DNA of 64,000 nucleotides from Hirudinaria manillensis (taxonomy: Eukaryota; Annelida; Clitellata; Hirudinida; Hirudinidae): positions 4,713,501-4,777,500 of the forward strand of contig CM067526.1 of NCBI GenBank assembly GCA_034509925.1. Direction: 5' to 3'. This document shows positions 12,831-26,938 of the stretch, piece after piece. The translations under genes and the position numbers were made by a program. Under the pieces are notes generated by a model that saw only the letters and a program-made list of their open reading frames with translations, had not been told where the DNA came from and ran no database searches. Every line of letters begins with the position of its first letter. Position 1 is the stretch's first letter.

Positions 12831-15660
12831 ATGAGGGCGGTTTTGTTGATGTTGTTTCTTATTGAGGAAGCCTTATGTGGGACTTATTATTTTGATTTCA
12901 CAAATGGTTTCGGTCGTACATTCGATGGAGTGGGAGGCATTAGCGGTGGAGGGGTTAGTTTAATATATTTTAAAGTTTCATAAAGTTTACACTTATTTAT
13001 GCCGCTTTAGGCAACCTCTAAACTTTTGCCCGACTACAAAGATCCGCAAAAGAATGACATACTGGATTTTCTCTTTAAAGTAAATTTTACTTTGTTTGTT
13101 GCGTCTGTTTTTAATAATTGATAAATTGAAATTAATATTTCGTAGCCTGGTTTTGGGGCGTCTATGCAGATCTTGAAGGTTGAGATTGGTGGTGATGTCC
13201 AAAGTTCAGGTTCTTAAATTAATAAGAAATTATTCAATATCACGCAGAAATTATGACGATGCAGATTCCTGGCTTTTTATGCATTCATCATTCTTATAGA
13301 AGGAACAGAATCTTCTCATATGCATGAAGAATGGGATGAAAATTATCAAAGAGGATATGAATGGTGGTTGATGACTGAAGCAAAGAAGGTAATTAATAAA
13401 ATTTTAATAATATTAATGTGAATTTTGAAGACTTTGTGTTTGTTGGTTAAAGAGGAATCCAAAAATAAAGTTATGTGGACTGGCATGGGGTTTTCCTGGC
13501 TGGCTGAGTGATGGTTCCTGGAATCCATATGTCTATCCATTAAAAACAGCCAATTATATTGCCAATTGGATTGTTGGAGCCAAGAAATATCATGGACTGG
13601 AAATTGACTGTATTGGGGTTAGATCACTCTATTTTTGTTACTAAAGATGGCAATGACATCCAAAGTTCAGATTTTTAATCTTAAATTTTCACATTTTTCT
13701 TTGTTGTAAATGAATAAATTTCTTACTTAGATCTGGAATGAGAAGCCTTACAAAGCCAGTTTCATCAAGGTTAATTTCTTGATGTTTTCAACAGTTAAAA
13801 ATATAGGAAAAAAAAACAAAATTGAAGCACAAAGTTATTTTTAACAATTATAATTATTAATAATTAGTAATAATTATTTTTAAAGCTCCTCAGGCAGGTC
13901 TTGAACGGCCTCGGATTGAGTTCGGTGAAGATCGTCGCCGGGGACAACCTGCCTGGAGGTGCTTGGACCATCGTGGAGGACATGTTGAGAGACGAAGAAG
14001 TGATGGATGCCGTTGACATCATAGGGTTAAATGTTAATGGCAATAATTTCCGCTTCTTTTAATTAAAAGAATTAAAATTTAAAGCTCGCCTCGAATCGTT
14101 TTATCATCGTTAACGTAATCGTAACGATTTTATTCCGATTAATAATTAAAAGGGTTCATTACATGGGCTCGGAATTCAACAAGGAGGCCGTTGCAACCAA
14201 TAAGACCATTTGGTCCTCTGAAGATTGGAGTTCAAGTGGAAACGAGGAGGAGGGAGGTGGATGCTTGGCTCAAGTGGGGGCATTTTTTTGGTAGTCATGG
14301 CAACGTTTTCATCAATGTCACCTATTTGTAGGATAATGAACTTTTTAATGTTTTTACAGTTACTGAACAGGAATTATGTCTACGGATACTATACGAGGTT
14401 ATTAACATCGCGGATTTGTTTTTGTGGAAGGTGCTTGCGGATTTACCATAATTAATGAAATAATTAATTATTTACCAACCAGCACAATAGCCTGGAACAT
14501 GCTCTGTGCTTATTACCCAAGAATGGACTACGATGGTCACGGTCTAATGGTTGCCAACGAGCCTTGGTCTGGACACTACACGATCGGACCTGCCGTTTGG
14601 GCCATGGGTAGGTTTAGCAGTGGAGTGCGATGATTCATTTGAACATTTCAATAATTTAATGATAATTATTTATAATATTAAAAATGTAAACAAAAAGAAA
14701 AAGGAAAACTAGCGACTAACAATCATTTTGCAGCACACACGACGTGGTTCACAGAACCGGGATGGAAGTATTTGAAGCATGGAAAGGGAGTCGACGAATT
14801 GGAGTTCGGAGGAACATTCGTGTCACTGATGAGCGAAGATCGGAAGCACTTTACAATTATTATTGAGACCATGGTTTGGATTCCAATGTTAAGATGTGGA
14901 TGTTGTTGTAGTTGTAGTTGTTAGGGTGATCTTTGTTTATTATAAAATTAAATTTAATTCTTGCATTTCTTTGCAAATCAAGTTGATTTTAATGTGAAAT
15001 ATAATTACTTTTATACTGTTATTTGTGGCTGGATAATTTTTCTTTCCAGCTCTTAGGATATTGATTTATTGTTTTTACATGAAGCCTTCTGAATGAATCA
15101 TCGATTGATGTTAAATATCTTCGTGTCTGATCTGAAAATATTTCCACAGGACACGAGAGGAAACAAGTTCTGCAATCGACCTCCGGCTTTTCCAAAGAAA
15201 GTTTTCCCGCAAACGGCAGAATTTGTTCTCAAAGGAGACTTGGTTCGTCATTTAGTTTTGAAAATTGTTGCTTATTGTGAAGGGATGAACGTGGAATAAA
15301 TGGCTCATTATAATATAATTAATATAATTAATACAATAAATATGCATGAATTGATGAACAACGGTGCAATATCATGACATAGGCAATGCAGCAGGTGATT
15401 TCATTGTCTCTTTGCATTTTGTATTTATTAATTAATTAATTAATTTTATTAAATAAATAATAATAATAATAAACAAATGAATTAATTTGTATTAATTCAT
15501 TCAGAATGTGTCCTTCCTTCACTTGTGGAGTACAACTTTCAAATCAAATGGTTCAAGCATCTTTCTCAAATATGGAGGAAGAATTCCAGTTAGTATTAGT
15601 AATCTATTGATTTGAATGAAGCTGAATTTTATTATCATAATTATCTTATCATAATTAAAA

Positions 15661-15693
<33 letters not shown>

Positions 15694-17120
15694 TTAAAAT
15701 ATTTCTAGGTTTCAGATGGAAGAGTCAAAATCATAGACCTTGATGTGAACTCCATTTATACTTTAACAACATTTGACATGGGTCTCAAAGGAAAACCTTC
15801 AATTCATATTCCAAGAAGCAGAAGATTTCCTTCAAACTTTTCTGATAATTATGAATGTCAGTCATTATTTATTTATTTATTTATTTTTTGCTTTTAAATG
15901 ATTTTTATAAGTTTTAATAAATGTTTTCTTTTGTGAAATTTAACTAATTGCCAAACTTTTCTCTCTTAATATTTAACTCAAATCTAATTGCTCTGAGAAC
16001 AAAGTAGTTTTGGAAGTCTTTTCCATCGCTGTGGTTGGTACTGTTATTGATGTTATTATGTTATTATAATTATCATAATTGCTTCATTTGATATTATTAT
16101 TATCATCATCATTAATCTTCTCAGCCTACCCTGACTATCAGGAAGCGAAGGGTTTCGCTCAGCAGATTGGAGCCTTTGAAGTGCTGTCCATTCCGGATGC
16201 AAAACACGGCAAAGTGATGAAGCAGGTCGTCATGAGGCCCCCGATACGCTGGTGTCCTTTCCCTCAAAAGACTCCAATGGGCGTCATCGGCGATGGAGAA
16301 TGGTTCGTCCGTTCGATTTATTGATTTTCTGGGGTTTAAGATTTTAATGTGAAAAATTAAATCTAAGTTTAAATTTATTAGCATTAAATGAACAATTAAA
16401 TGTAATAATTTTGTTTTCATTGTTGTTGTTGTTGTCCTTCGAAGGAGGGACTTGAACGTTTCGGCAGACGTGTTCATTCCGAACGTGAACTCGACGGACG
16501 GGGTGTTCGTGGGGGCCCGGGTGGACCACGGGGGTTGTTCTGCTTTCATCACCTCTGGACTTTTCTTCTTCCTCTCCTTCTCTCAACAGACGGCATCGAT
16601 TTCTTACGATCTGAGTAAAATGTTCTTTAAAAAATTAAATGTTAAAACTTATAAATGTTATAATTATGGTTATTTATAATTATTATAAGTACCTATTACA
16701 ATATTTTTATATATTATTATTATTATTACAGTGCAGGCAAAGATTGTGGCTGCAGTTCAATTTGCTGTCAAGAAAGAAGTCTGGTACCACATGGACTTAA
16801 GCATCAAAGTTTGTTGGATGCTGAAATGATGTGAAATATTGAATTTATTTATTAATTCAGTATTATTGCATTTTTAGAATATCTTAATACCTGAAATTAA
16901 TAGAACATCATTAGGATTCTGGACAATAGTTAGATAAAGTAATAAAGCAATAAAATGATTGCAGGCAAATGAAGTTGTGGCTCGTCTCAATGGTAATCTT
17001 GTGGTGTTGAAGCATATGTTGGAACACAAGGGATCACCATCGAGAGGATATGTTGCACTGGGGTGCCAAAGTTTTGGACTTGCTTACTTTGACAATTTGC
17101 ATATCCAGTCATCCTTGTGA
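12831..17120 (+). CDS. GALC: Galactosylceramidase (GH59, lysosomal)
   Basis: GALC removes galactose from galactosylceramide and psychosine in lysosomes. Eighteen exons: 12831-12953, 13011-13079, 13146-13209, 13300-13388, 13453-13617, 13731-13769, 13886-14025, 14153-14273, 14360-14397, 14483-14607, 14734-14873, 15150-15242, 15505-15588, 15709-15856, 16125-16302, 16445-16614, 16732-16808, 16965-17120. The frame is intact and gives 672 residues, close to human GALC. A signal peptide ([17 protein letters not shown]) is followed by the GH59 barrel. IWNE in exon 6 carries the expected acid/base Glu, and WSSEDWSS in exon 8 the expected nucleophile Glu. STIAWN and EPWSGHY are further family landmarks. 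The last exons encode the lectin-like jelly-roll ending [10 protein letters not shown]. Assignment rests on end-to-end similarity. Most introns are 50-400 bp. Confidence 0.95.
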
Positions 17121-17965
17121 AATGTGGAGCACAATCATGATATCATGTACCTACCATGTTTTCTGACCACTTGATACTTGTTTTTTATTATTTTTTAACT
17201 ATCCTCAATTTCTAATCAGGTCAAATGCGTTGATTTTAATAGCCAATTGTATATGTATTTAAATTTTAGCACATTGATTTAATTTGAGGCAGAAATCTAA
17301 AGAATTTATTTATTTTGCCAATGTTTTATACCTGCTGTCATTCCAAAAACAACGTGTTTCCTACGTAAATAAATTTGACAATCCAGATTACAAAGGCACA
17401 TATTAATAGGATTAACATGGCTGTGATGATGCTATCGTGGTTGGGTTCACGTTGATTTTTTGAGCGATTATCCTTCCATGGTCACAAGCGTGCGAACGAA
17501 CGTTCGAAGATTTATAAGATTTAAAGTAATCGAAAGTGGATGGATCACTTTTTGTTACACGGCCATTAAACAAGAAGTAACAATAAAAATAAATTTATTT
17601 GACTTAATTTAGAAACCAATTTATTCAATTTATTGATGAAGAGTATGTTCTATCATATTAACACTTTCATTAAAATTGTTTTACATTTGTGATTTTGTAT
17701 ATAATTGTAATTTTAAATGTTCCTAAAAGCTGAATTTAGGCTAATCTTGTTTTAAATGAACATTAAAACTGCGTTATTCAGGCAACAACAAAAGGAATTT
17801 ACCGCCACTGACTGAAATTATATGTTCGGAAGCGGTTGGGATTGTTTTTGTGGAAAGAATTGGTTGTCATTCCAAAATGAATAACGACAACGAAACTCTA
17901 AACGTCAAACTTGGTTATTATTTTAAACTTTTTAACTTTTGCCAAGTTTATGTCCAGTTTCTTCC
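17121..17965. other. GALC 3' flank and MSH2 upstream region
   Basis: AT-rich. An AATAAA at about 17368 could serve GALC polyadenylation. No coding exon is recognised. MSH2 upstream control sequence must lie near the right end, but no TATA box is evident. Confidence 0.4.
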
Positions 17966-20900
17966 ATGGAAGAAAACTTAATGGCTACGTAAATCGTACT
18001 TTTCGTTTATCGCAGACTCCTCACAAGAAAATAGCTTTCAATCATTCTACAGATCATTGCCAGAGGTTTGATGCAAATATTTAAAATAATCCTTAATGAT
18101 TTTACGAATTAAACATTTCTTTGCAGAAATTGTCAACAACAATAAGATTCTTTGATAGATCTGTGAGCCATTTTGTAGTTGTGTTGTTGGTTCAGTTCTA
18201 ACGGTCATTATAAAATTTAAATTTTTGTAGGATTTTTGGACAGTTCATGAAGCAGATGCTATTTTTATGGCTAATGAAGTTTTTAAAACTCGATCAGTCA
18301 TCAGGCATTTTGGATCAGGTAAAGCAATTTTTTATTACATATTTTTCTTCATGACCAGCCATTTTCATTTTGAACATTTTACAGCCTCCAAAGGGTCTGA
18401 ATATGTGGTTATAAACAAAACCAATTTTGACTTGGTGATCAGAGATTTGCTGTTAGTCAAACAATACAGAGTAGAAGTATATAAGTTGAAAAATGCTAGG
18501 GGTCAGGAGTGGAGTGTTGCTTATAAAGTTTGTCATTTATTTTTTGGAAAAGAAAAATCATAATTTTTAATTTGTTGAATTATTGTTATTATTAATTATT
18601 TTTAAGGCATCTCCTGGGAATTTAATACAATTTGAGGATTTATTGTTTGGCATGAATGAAGCAACTGCCACCAGTGGCCTCCTTGCAATCAAATCTTCCA
18701 AAGTTGGGGAAGAAACTGTTAGTTTGTGTTTTAAGTCTGATCAAGCTGTTTGAATCTTTTAACTTAAGATGCTTACAATGGTTTACAAGGTCATTGGGGT
18801 TTCGTATTGTGACGTTGCATCCAGGAAGATGATGTTGTGCCAAGTGGTGGATGACAACAACTTTGGAAGTTTGGAGTCCATCGTTGTGCAACTGAGGGCC
18901 AGCGAATGCCTCGTGGAAGGCGGTGCATTGTTCCAGAACATCCTCAACAGGAACAGGGTTGCCATTACTGAGAGGAAAAGGGGTGAGATGATTGGTTGCT
19001 GTCTGCATCTCAGTTTTTGTTTACTTGAAAACATAAATTCAGGTTGCATTTGACCGTTTTACGTGTTGTAATTAACTGAATGTTGCAGAAACAGAAAAAT
19101 AAGTTTTTAATTTCTGTTTGACATGTTTTTTTTTAAGGGGATTTCAGCTCCAAAGACATCGTACAAGACATGAACAGATTAATCAAGTTTTCTAAATCTT
19201 CAGAAAACTTTACCCTTCTTCGTAAGTTTATTACAATCTATTTCTTGTGATTATGTGTCTTTGCAGACACGTAGTGCTGATGCGATGATGTGGTGTCTAG
19301 TTACTTAGGAGATGTGAAGATGCATGTATGGTATTGTTTAATTCTAACCAAATATTTTAAAATGTAGTTTATTATTTTTCAATTAATTAATTAATTTTAA
19401 TAAATTTTAAATTGTCAGCTGAAGCTAACATGGAAGTGGCACTTTGCAGTTTGGCAGCTTCAATAAAATATCTCGAAGTACGCCTTTGATTGATGAATTT
19501 ATAATTATTTGTTTATTTTTATAATTAAGTTCACAAGAGAAGTTGTGTTGGATGAGTTCTAGAGATTTGTTTCATTATAAAGTTTGAATATCTGCAAATT
19601 TGAGAAAATTAAGGAATTAATTTGTTAATATTGGATAATCGACATAATTAGTTTTAAAATTCTTTGCAGACGGTAATCGTATTATAAATTAACCAATCAA
19701 TTCTTCCAGTTACTTTCTGACGAATCAAACTTTGGCCAATTCACGTTGGAAACTTTCACAACCGGTCGGTTCATGGCACTCGATGGGGCTGCCAGTAAAG
19801 CCCTCAATTTGTTACCCTCGCCGCAGGATGGTTGGTGCCGCTCGTGCTGATGCGATGATGTGATACGTTACCTTAGCACACTATGATTTTCATTTTGAAC
19901 TTATGTGCATTAAACCCTGTTGTTTTAAACAAAGCAATTTTATTGAGTTTTGAATTCCATTGGAATCAATTTACCTGTTAATTAGCAGGCATTAAATTGC
20001 AAATTATAACATTTCTTTCTTTTTCTGCTGCTCTTCAGGCACCGGTTCGTTCAGAAGTCTCTTCTCGGTGCTGAACAGATGCAGGACGATCAGAGGACAA
20101 AAACTTCTCTCGTGTTGGATCCATCAACCTCTTTTGGATCTCAATCAGATAGGTACGTGGAATTCGAGCTGGTGTACGTGTTTGATCGTCGGTTACCTGG
20201 ATTGAATGCAGTCATTTTAAACTGACGTTGATGATTCCCATCGATGCAACATCATCAGAGGACAGACTGGACATCGTGGAGGTGCTGGTGGACGATTCTG
20301 AGCTGAGGAAGAGTTTGCACGAAAACATTTTGAGGAAGGTGCCCGATCTCCTGACCACGGTCAGGAAGCTCCAAACGAAGAGGGCGGGGCTTGCGGAGTG
20401 CTACCGGGTGTACAGGGTCGTGATGCTCCTGCCGCGACTTCTCGAAACTCTCGAATCGGTTTCCAATGACGACGACAGACTCAAAGACAAGTTCAAGGAA
20501 TTGTTTTGTCATCCCCTGCAGGTGCAACAACATCATCGATGCAACAGCATCGTTATCATCAGCATCATATGTGACTTAAAATTGTAAAATGTACGAACCA
20601 TTTCAGGAGTTGATCGTGGATTTTTACAAGTTCAAGGAGATGGTTGAATCCACCGTCGATTTGAGTAAAGCAGACGAGAATGAATTCTTCATAAAACCCG
20701 ACTTCCATGAAAATTTACAAAGTAATGCATTCAAAATTCGACTTCTTCTGGGTTCGGATTTGAGTCACAAGATTTTTGTTGCAGATTTGCACGAACAAAT
20801 AGAGGAAATTGAAGAAAAGTTAAAGAAGGAATTAAATAAGGTTAATGTTTAAATAATAATGTTTATGAATTAGGGTATTGAATGTTTATTTCATTTTTTC

Positions 20901-23406
20901 ATTTCATGTAAACTTAAGGCAGCCAGAGAACTTGGTTTAGAAGCTGGTAAAACAATCAAGTTGGAATCAAATCCACAACTCGGATATTTCTTCAGAATCA
21001 CAAGAAAAGTTACAAAATTGTTTCACCTTGCAATCACTTTAAACTGCAATTTCTGAAATTTAAAAGGAATAAAATTTATATAAAATTTAAATAAAACTTA
21101 TATAAATTTAATGGACCAAAATATCTTCAGTACATCTTGAATGTAAAGTATTCTTTATAAGTTTATTTTTTATTAATTTAAAGGAAGAGAAATGCTTGAG
21201 GGGCAACGAAAGGTCGTACAAAACAATCGACGCCCACAAAGGTGGGGTGAGGTTCAGAAGTTCACCCCTGGAAATATTGAACGAACGATACGTTGCCCTC
21301 AAGGAGGATTTCGTGGAACAGCAGAAAGGGGTCGTGGCAGAGGTCGTGGAAGTGGCTTCCGGATACGGTGAGTCGTTGCAGTCGATTGAGATAATCCTCC
21401 TTGGTTGAAATGGTTAGGGTTGAACGTTTCAATCGATTGATCGTTTCAGTCGAACCGATCCATTCCCTGATCGACCTGATGTCCAAAATCGATGTTTTCG
21501 TTTCCATGGCGACCGCTTCCGTCGACGCTCCGATGCCTTACGTCAGGCCAAAGTTCGTAAAACCAGGTCGGTTCACGTTTGCAGTCTTAATAGCCACTGA
21601 ATATATATTTAATTTGAAATTAATAATTTCATAAATACTTTTATTCATAATTTTGCCTCCCAAAAATGTAATTAAACTTCAAAATACTGTAAATCTAACA
21701 CATCTCGTGGCTACTGGTCAGACAGAAATATAAATTTGTGAAATAAGCTTAGAAGTGGGTTCTGTCATCAAATTCCATTCCAAATGTTAATTTGTGTTGA
21801 TCAGAGGAAGCTGGTAAAAGGGAAATAACCTTTGTTGAGATGAGACATCCATGCATGGAAAGGCAAGATGGAACCAATTTCATTCCGAACGATGTCAAGT
21901 TGTCATCAGGTACTTTTTGTGATGTTAAATGTGCCTGGAAATGTTTAACTTGTGAATATTTATGATGAAATTAATTGTGAATAAATGTGAATAGATAACA
22001 AAACATTCCAAATCATAACCGGTCCAAACATGGGTGGAAAGTCAACGTACATAAGATCCGTAAGTATTGTTTTTTTTTTATCATCCTGACTCCTTACTTT
22101 CCCCCTGAGACTTTATGGAATGTTTAGGCCGGCCTGGTGGTTCTGATGGCTCAGATGGGCTGCTTCGTGCCTTGTGCTGAAGCTTCCCTGACGACGGTCG
22201 ACGCGGTGATGGCCCGGGTGGGAGCGAGTGACAATCAGTTGAAAGGTGTTTCGACGTTCATGGCAGAGATGCTGGAAATGACTGCAATATTGAAAGTTTG
22301 TGATTTGTTTGACTGTTTGATTGTGATTTAAAATAATCAATTTGTTTTTGAAGCTGTTAAATAAATTAAAATTAATAAATAAAATAATTAATTTTTACAG
22401 AATTTAATTAATTTTCTACAGAATGCTACTGAAAACTCTTTCGTCATTGTTGACGAGTTGGGCAGAGGCACTTCAACTTATGATGGATTTGGGCTTGCTT
22501 GGTCAATTGCCAAGTTGGATATCTTTTTGCCTTCATTCTATGATTTCTATTCTATAAATTTGCTGACTAGTGAATCAATTAGGGCCATAACCCTAGAAGA
22601 TTAAGATGAGTTTCGTTGCTTTGTTTCAGACACATTGCAACAGAAGTGAAGAGCTTTTGTTTGTTTGCAACACATTTTCATGAACTCACCTCAATGGAAG
22701 AGGTCTTCAATCAGGTCGGAAACCTGCACATGACGGCCGTCATTTCAAAAGATGATCTCATTCTTCTATACAAAGTCATGCCGGGTTAGGCTTATTTTAT
22801 GCCTAGTGCAACATTTAAATCATGATTTTAAATAGCCCTTTAATCTATAAAATGTAGAATAATCATTTGATTATTTTGGTCACTTCAGGCATTTGTGATC
22901 AGAGTTTTGGCATCCATGTTGCTGAATTGGTCCATTTTCCAAAGCATGTCATAGATGTGAGTCCTTGAACATTGATCTTTTAAATAAGCACACTTTGTTT
23001 GACATTTCCAAATCAATCATTTCCAAATTATGCCATCCTTGCAGAATGCAAAACAGTTGACTGCACAAATGGAGCAGTCCACAGAGATTCTAGTCAGAAA
23101 ATCTGAACATTCCCACGCCGATGAACCTGCCTCAAAAAAGATGAAGGTAAACATATTTGTACAATGGACATTTTTAAAAAGTGAAATTTGTATTAATAGA
23201 TTTGTTTCTGAGTTTGTTATTTATTATTACCTATTTCTTATTATGTTTGCTAAATTTTTGGATACAATTTCTAGATTACTTTGGATCATGTCAAGTCATT
23301 TTTGGGCAAAGTGAAAGAAAGGGCCAAGAAGTGTGATAATGATAATGATCTCTGGGAGATGTTTCAAACTATGAAACATGATTTTGATAGCCAGTTTTTG
23401 GCTTGA
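17966..23406 (+). CDS. MSH2: DNA mismatch repair protein MSH2
   Basis: MSH2 is the common subunit of MutS-alpha and MutS-beta and recognises mismatches and loops in the nucleus. I read 25 exons from 17966-17988 to 23275-23406, giving 911 residues in one frame (human: 934). Domain I starts in exons 2-4 ([23 protein letters not shown]). [15 protein letters not shown] is in exon 5 (18385-18527). Lever and clamp segments occupy 19710-21566. The ATPase carries Walker [10 protein letters not shown] in exon 21995-22059, Walker [13 protein letters not shown] in 22422-22513 and the ATHFHEL signature in 22630-22784. [12 protein letters not shown] (22889-22956) precedes the C-terminal dimerisation helices. 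The first two exons are the weak part: they need a 46-bp intron (17989-18034) to place an ATG in frame. AATAAA lies at 23442. Confidence 0.95.
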
Positions 23407-24205
23407 AATAACATTTAATTTTTTCATTTGCTGTTACTTCAAATAAAGGATAAGGTATCATGGTTAATGATCGATTTTTCAATGCTTCTTTATATTATTG
23501 GGATATTTGCCAAGCAATTTTTCACGTGTTCGCGGAAGGCACTAAAGTGAGATATTGCCTTTGAAATCTGTTTCCGGAGTTGATGCGATTCGCAGATGCT
23601 TTTAATGTACGAAACTGAGGGGTTCGTCGAGATAATGGGCCGATAAATCTGCTTTAAGAAATTGTAAGGGGTGTTACGTCGCTTGAATGAAAATGGAATT
23701 TATAATCAGGTAAATATGGTAGCCCGCAGACAAATAGATTGCGAAGTAGCCCGCTATCAAATCCATGTAAAATATTATAAATAATTTTAGATTTGACCCT
23801 TCACGAAAAATTATATTCTTTTTGCGTGAGTAATAAAGTAAATTAGTTGACATTAAAATGGATGAAGGCTGCTATTGCAGCTTTTCTGACTCGGTCACTA
23901 AATATATTCCTATTTTACCAAAACGTTATTTGCCATAAATATTATTTTAAACAATAATCTTTATATAAATACACTTTGAAATTATTTAGATAACTATATT
24001 AATGAATTAATTAACATTATAGGTGTTTAACAAATTATTTTTTTAATATTTATTTATTTAATATAATTATAAAAGATCATTTTGGAGTAAATTATAAATT
24101 TATTTATTGATATTTGTATGAAAATATGTAATCTATCTATCATTTTCTCACGAAGTTGGTGTTTTGGTTTGCCACTTCCTTTTTTATAAGTCTTCCGTCG
24201 GGGCC
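23407..24205. other. MSH2-RPL24 intergenic region
   Basis: MSH2 poly(A) signal AATAAA at 23442-23447, then AT-rich sequence without a supported gene. The last 40 bp before the RPL24 ATG contain a pyrimidine-rich CTTCCTTTTTT run, typical of ribosomal-protein (TOP) transcription starts. Confidence 0.5.
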
Positions 24206-24976
24206 ATGAAGTCAGTTTTGCGCTTTGGATTACTTTTGAATTTTGAAAACATAATCCCATTACTGAATGTGTTAATAAGCGAATAGTTACATAAATGTCG
24301 ATTGCTATGTTTTCCGCAGGATCGAACTCTGTTCATTCAGTGGGTTTAAAATTTACCCTGGCCACGGTTCCAGGGTTGTGAAAGTCGATGGCAAGGTAAC
24401 GTTTGAATTGATCCCCAATATCACGCTAGCGCTTCAAATTACTAATCGATAATTCCTTTGTTCAGACTTTCCAGTTTTTGAACGCAAAATGCGCCAAGGC
24501 CCATCTTGCTAAGAGAAACCCTAGGAAGGTCGAATGGACCGTTCTGTACAGGCGTAAGCACAAGAAGGGAGTTACTGAGGAAGTCTCCAAGAAGAAGACC
24601 AAGAAAACCACCAAGTACCAGAGGGCTATCACTGGAGCTAGCTTGGCTGACATTATGGCCAAGAGGAACCAGAAGCCCGAAGTTAGGCAGGCTCAGAGGG
24701 AACAGGCAATCAGGTATGAAAATGAGTAAATTAAGGAACTTGTTGGGACACATCTAAGATGTTTCTATCCATATTGTAGGGCTGCTAAAGAAAAGACTAA
24801 GGCTAAGGCTGCATTGAAGAAGGCTACCAAGGTATTTGTATAGAGTAGAGACTGATGTTTTGAATATTTTGTGAATTTGTTTTGTTTGATAGCCTGCAGC
24901 TGTCAAGGCCCCTGCCAAGCAGAAGGTCGCCAAGCAGGTTCCCAAGAGCCAGGTCCGTGTCGGTGGAAAGCGTTAA
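24206..24976 (+). CDS. RPL24: 60S ribosomal protein L24 (eL24)
   Basis: Large-subunit ribosomal protein eL24. Exons: 24206-24210, 24320-24395, 24466-24713, 24780-24831, 24893-24976, giving 154 residues (human: 157). The first coding exon is only five bases, ATGAA, before a GTCAGT donor. The second then reads [16 protein letters not shown], the eL24 zinc-ribbon start. [13 protein letters not shown]-like and [17 protein letters not shown] sequences are diagnostic. The Lys/Ala-rich tail ends in RVGGKR as in vertebrates. AATAAA is at 24998-25003. Two frames are open over much of exon 3; only this one is real. Confidence 0.97.
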
Positions 24977-26800
24977 ATTGGAACGTTGACAATTCTCAAT
25001 AAAAATGTCAAAAGTACAATTAAAATGATTTACAATTTGGTGGTTTATAATTTGGTGTGAAGGAAGGATGAGGATGTGGTGGGGTTGATTTGATTAATAG
25101 TTTTTTTATATATATATTTGTTTTCTGGTTTTAATCAAAAAGTGGGTCTGGTTGGTATTAGTCAAGGTGAGGTGTAGAAGTTATTTAGTGGAATATCTGT
25201 AAATTGTTTGTAAAAGGTTTGGGCTACCGGCCCTTCTGTTCGATCTGTGAAGCTAGTTTGTGGAACGTTAGCACAGATTTGCTTGGCAGGGACATTGCTG
25301 CGGATGTCTTTGGAGGACTGGCTCTTTCCCTAGCATTTGTGTTTGAGTGATGTGGTCCGTGATTCCCAAAAGTGTGTGGATATAGATTGTATGTTTTTTG
25401 TTATGTAGTTGTGTATGTTGTGTAGACAGGAGATATTTATAATCCTGTGTTAGTTTAGTGATGATCGGCAGATATAAGATTGTCTAAAAGCAGATGCAGA
25501 AGTTTTGTGAATATCAATTAAAAAGTTACTCTCTACAACATCTTCATTTATTATTTTCCTTCCCAACCCAACTTAAAATTTACCCTTTCTCCCTAGACCA
25601 TATTGTAAAAATAAAATACTGTCGTTAGATGTCGTTGACGTATATTTTTAAGTCCTTATCATGACTTATGAGATTAAAAAATAAATGTTTGAATTGTAAT
25701 CGTCTAATAATGGTTAAATAAATAAAATTCCTTGCACTTAAACTATGTAAGATTGTTATTGTTGTTTAATAATGGTTATTGTCGGGTGCGACCAATTTTA
25801 CATTTCAATAATAATTTTATTTAATAAATAATTACAAAAATATAATATATTATTTTTTTATAAGATATATTTCTGTTATTTGACGATAAAATTCATTAAA
25901 ATGGCATTTGAAATCTCATTAAAGTTAGCAAGAGGCCATCATTATCAACGTATTCATTCACAAGTTATGAATCATATCATTGGCGACCACGTGGTGCAGG
26001 TTTTGAGGTGCGATGTATTGATTTATTGTTCTTGCCTGCTGCAATTATAATATAATATTTTAATAATTGCTAATATTTGTGGAGGAAGTAATAATAATAA
26101 TAATATTTTTAATGTTATTGTTTTATGATTGTTAGCCACGTTTTCAAAATCTGAAACACATAATATTTGAAGACACTCCTGAAGTAAATGCATTCAGAAA
26201 ATCAAATTTTAAAAAATAAATTAACGAATAATTACATTTTAAGGAATTCAGTCCAGTAACAGTACCAAAGGTCACGAACCCGAATTCTAAATGATATGCA
26301 TATAATAATAGTAGTAAAAGATCATAGATGAATATTTTCCCATAATTATTATAATTTGTATCTGTATTAATAATAATAAATCAAAAATAATAGAGCAAAT
26401 ATTTATTATAAACATATCGACCTTCTCAAATAATAGAAATATTTATGACTAATTAAATTAAATTAATTATTAATTTAAACAATAAATATAATGTAGCATA
26501 TAATAATAATAATAATAAACACCGAAAGATTCAATTCCTTATTACAATTATTAATTATAACCAATTATAATTTATTACATTCTTCTGCAATTCTTTTGAA
26601 GAATTGTTATGAAATATGAATACTTATTATGCTCAGGAGAATAACACATAATATATCAGTGAAATTATGGCCATTATTATTATTATAAAATTATTCATAA
26701 TATAATTGTAATAAATATTATTACGAGGCGATATCGATTTTGAACTCCTAGGCAAGTTTTAATTAGAAACTTAAGAATCAATCCGTTATCGATCCAGTAA
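24977..26800. other. Intergenic region before the TEP pair
   Basis: RPL24 poly(A) signal at 24998. A GC-richer patch (25160-25370) has open frames on both strands, including a 50-60 residue minus-strand frame ending in LASQIEQKGR, but no credible splice sites or start, so I do not call a gene. The remainder to about 26568 is very AT-rich with ATA/ATT runs. The TEP duplication unit begins at about 26568. Confidence 0.4.
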
Positions 26801-26802
26801 TG

Positions 26803-26810
26803 TATAAAAG
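26803..26810 (+). promoter_or_regulatory. TATA box of TEP copy A
   Basis: TATAAAAG lies about 30 bp upstream of a TTGGCAGTCAGT initiator-like stretch (about 26829-26840). A short 5' UTR exon follows, ending at the GTGAGT donor at 26879. The first coding exon begins directly at the acceptor before ATG 26939. The same layout is repeated in copy B. Confidence 0.75.
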
Positions 26811-26938
26811 GGAACCAGAGCAGAGCATTGGCAGTCAGTAACAAAAATTGCTTCTTGCGATTTCTTGTTACATTCGAGGTGAGTTTTTCTTCGAATTCTT
26901 TTATTTTCAAATAAATTATTCTTTTTTTTTATTTGCAG

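Noticed and set aside
25160-25370. Possible small gene in a GC-richer patch
   Set aside because: Open on both strands but without start, splice sites or a recognisable motif.
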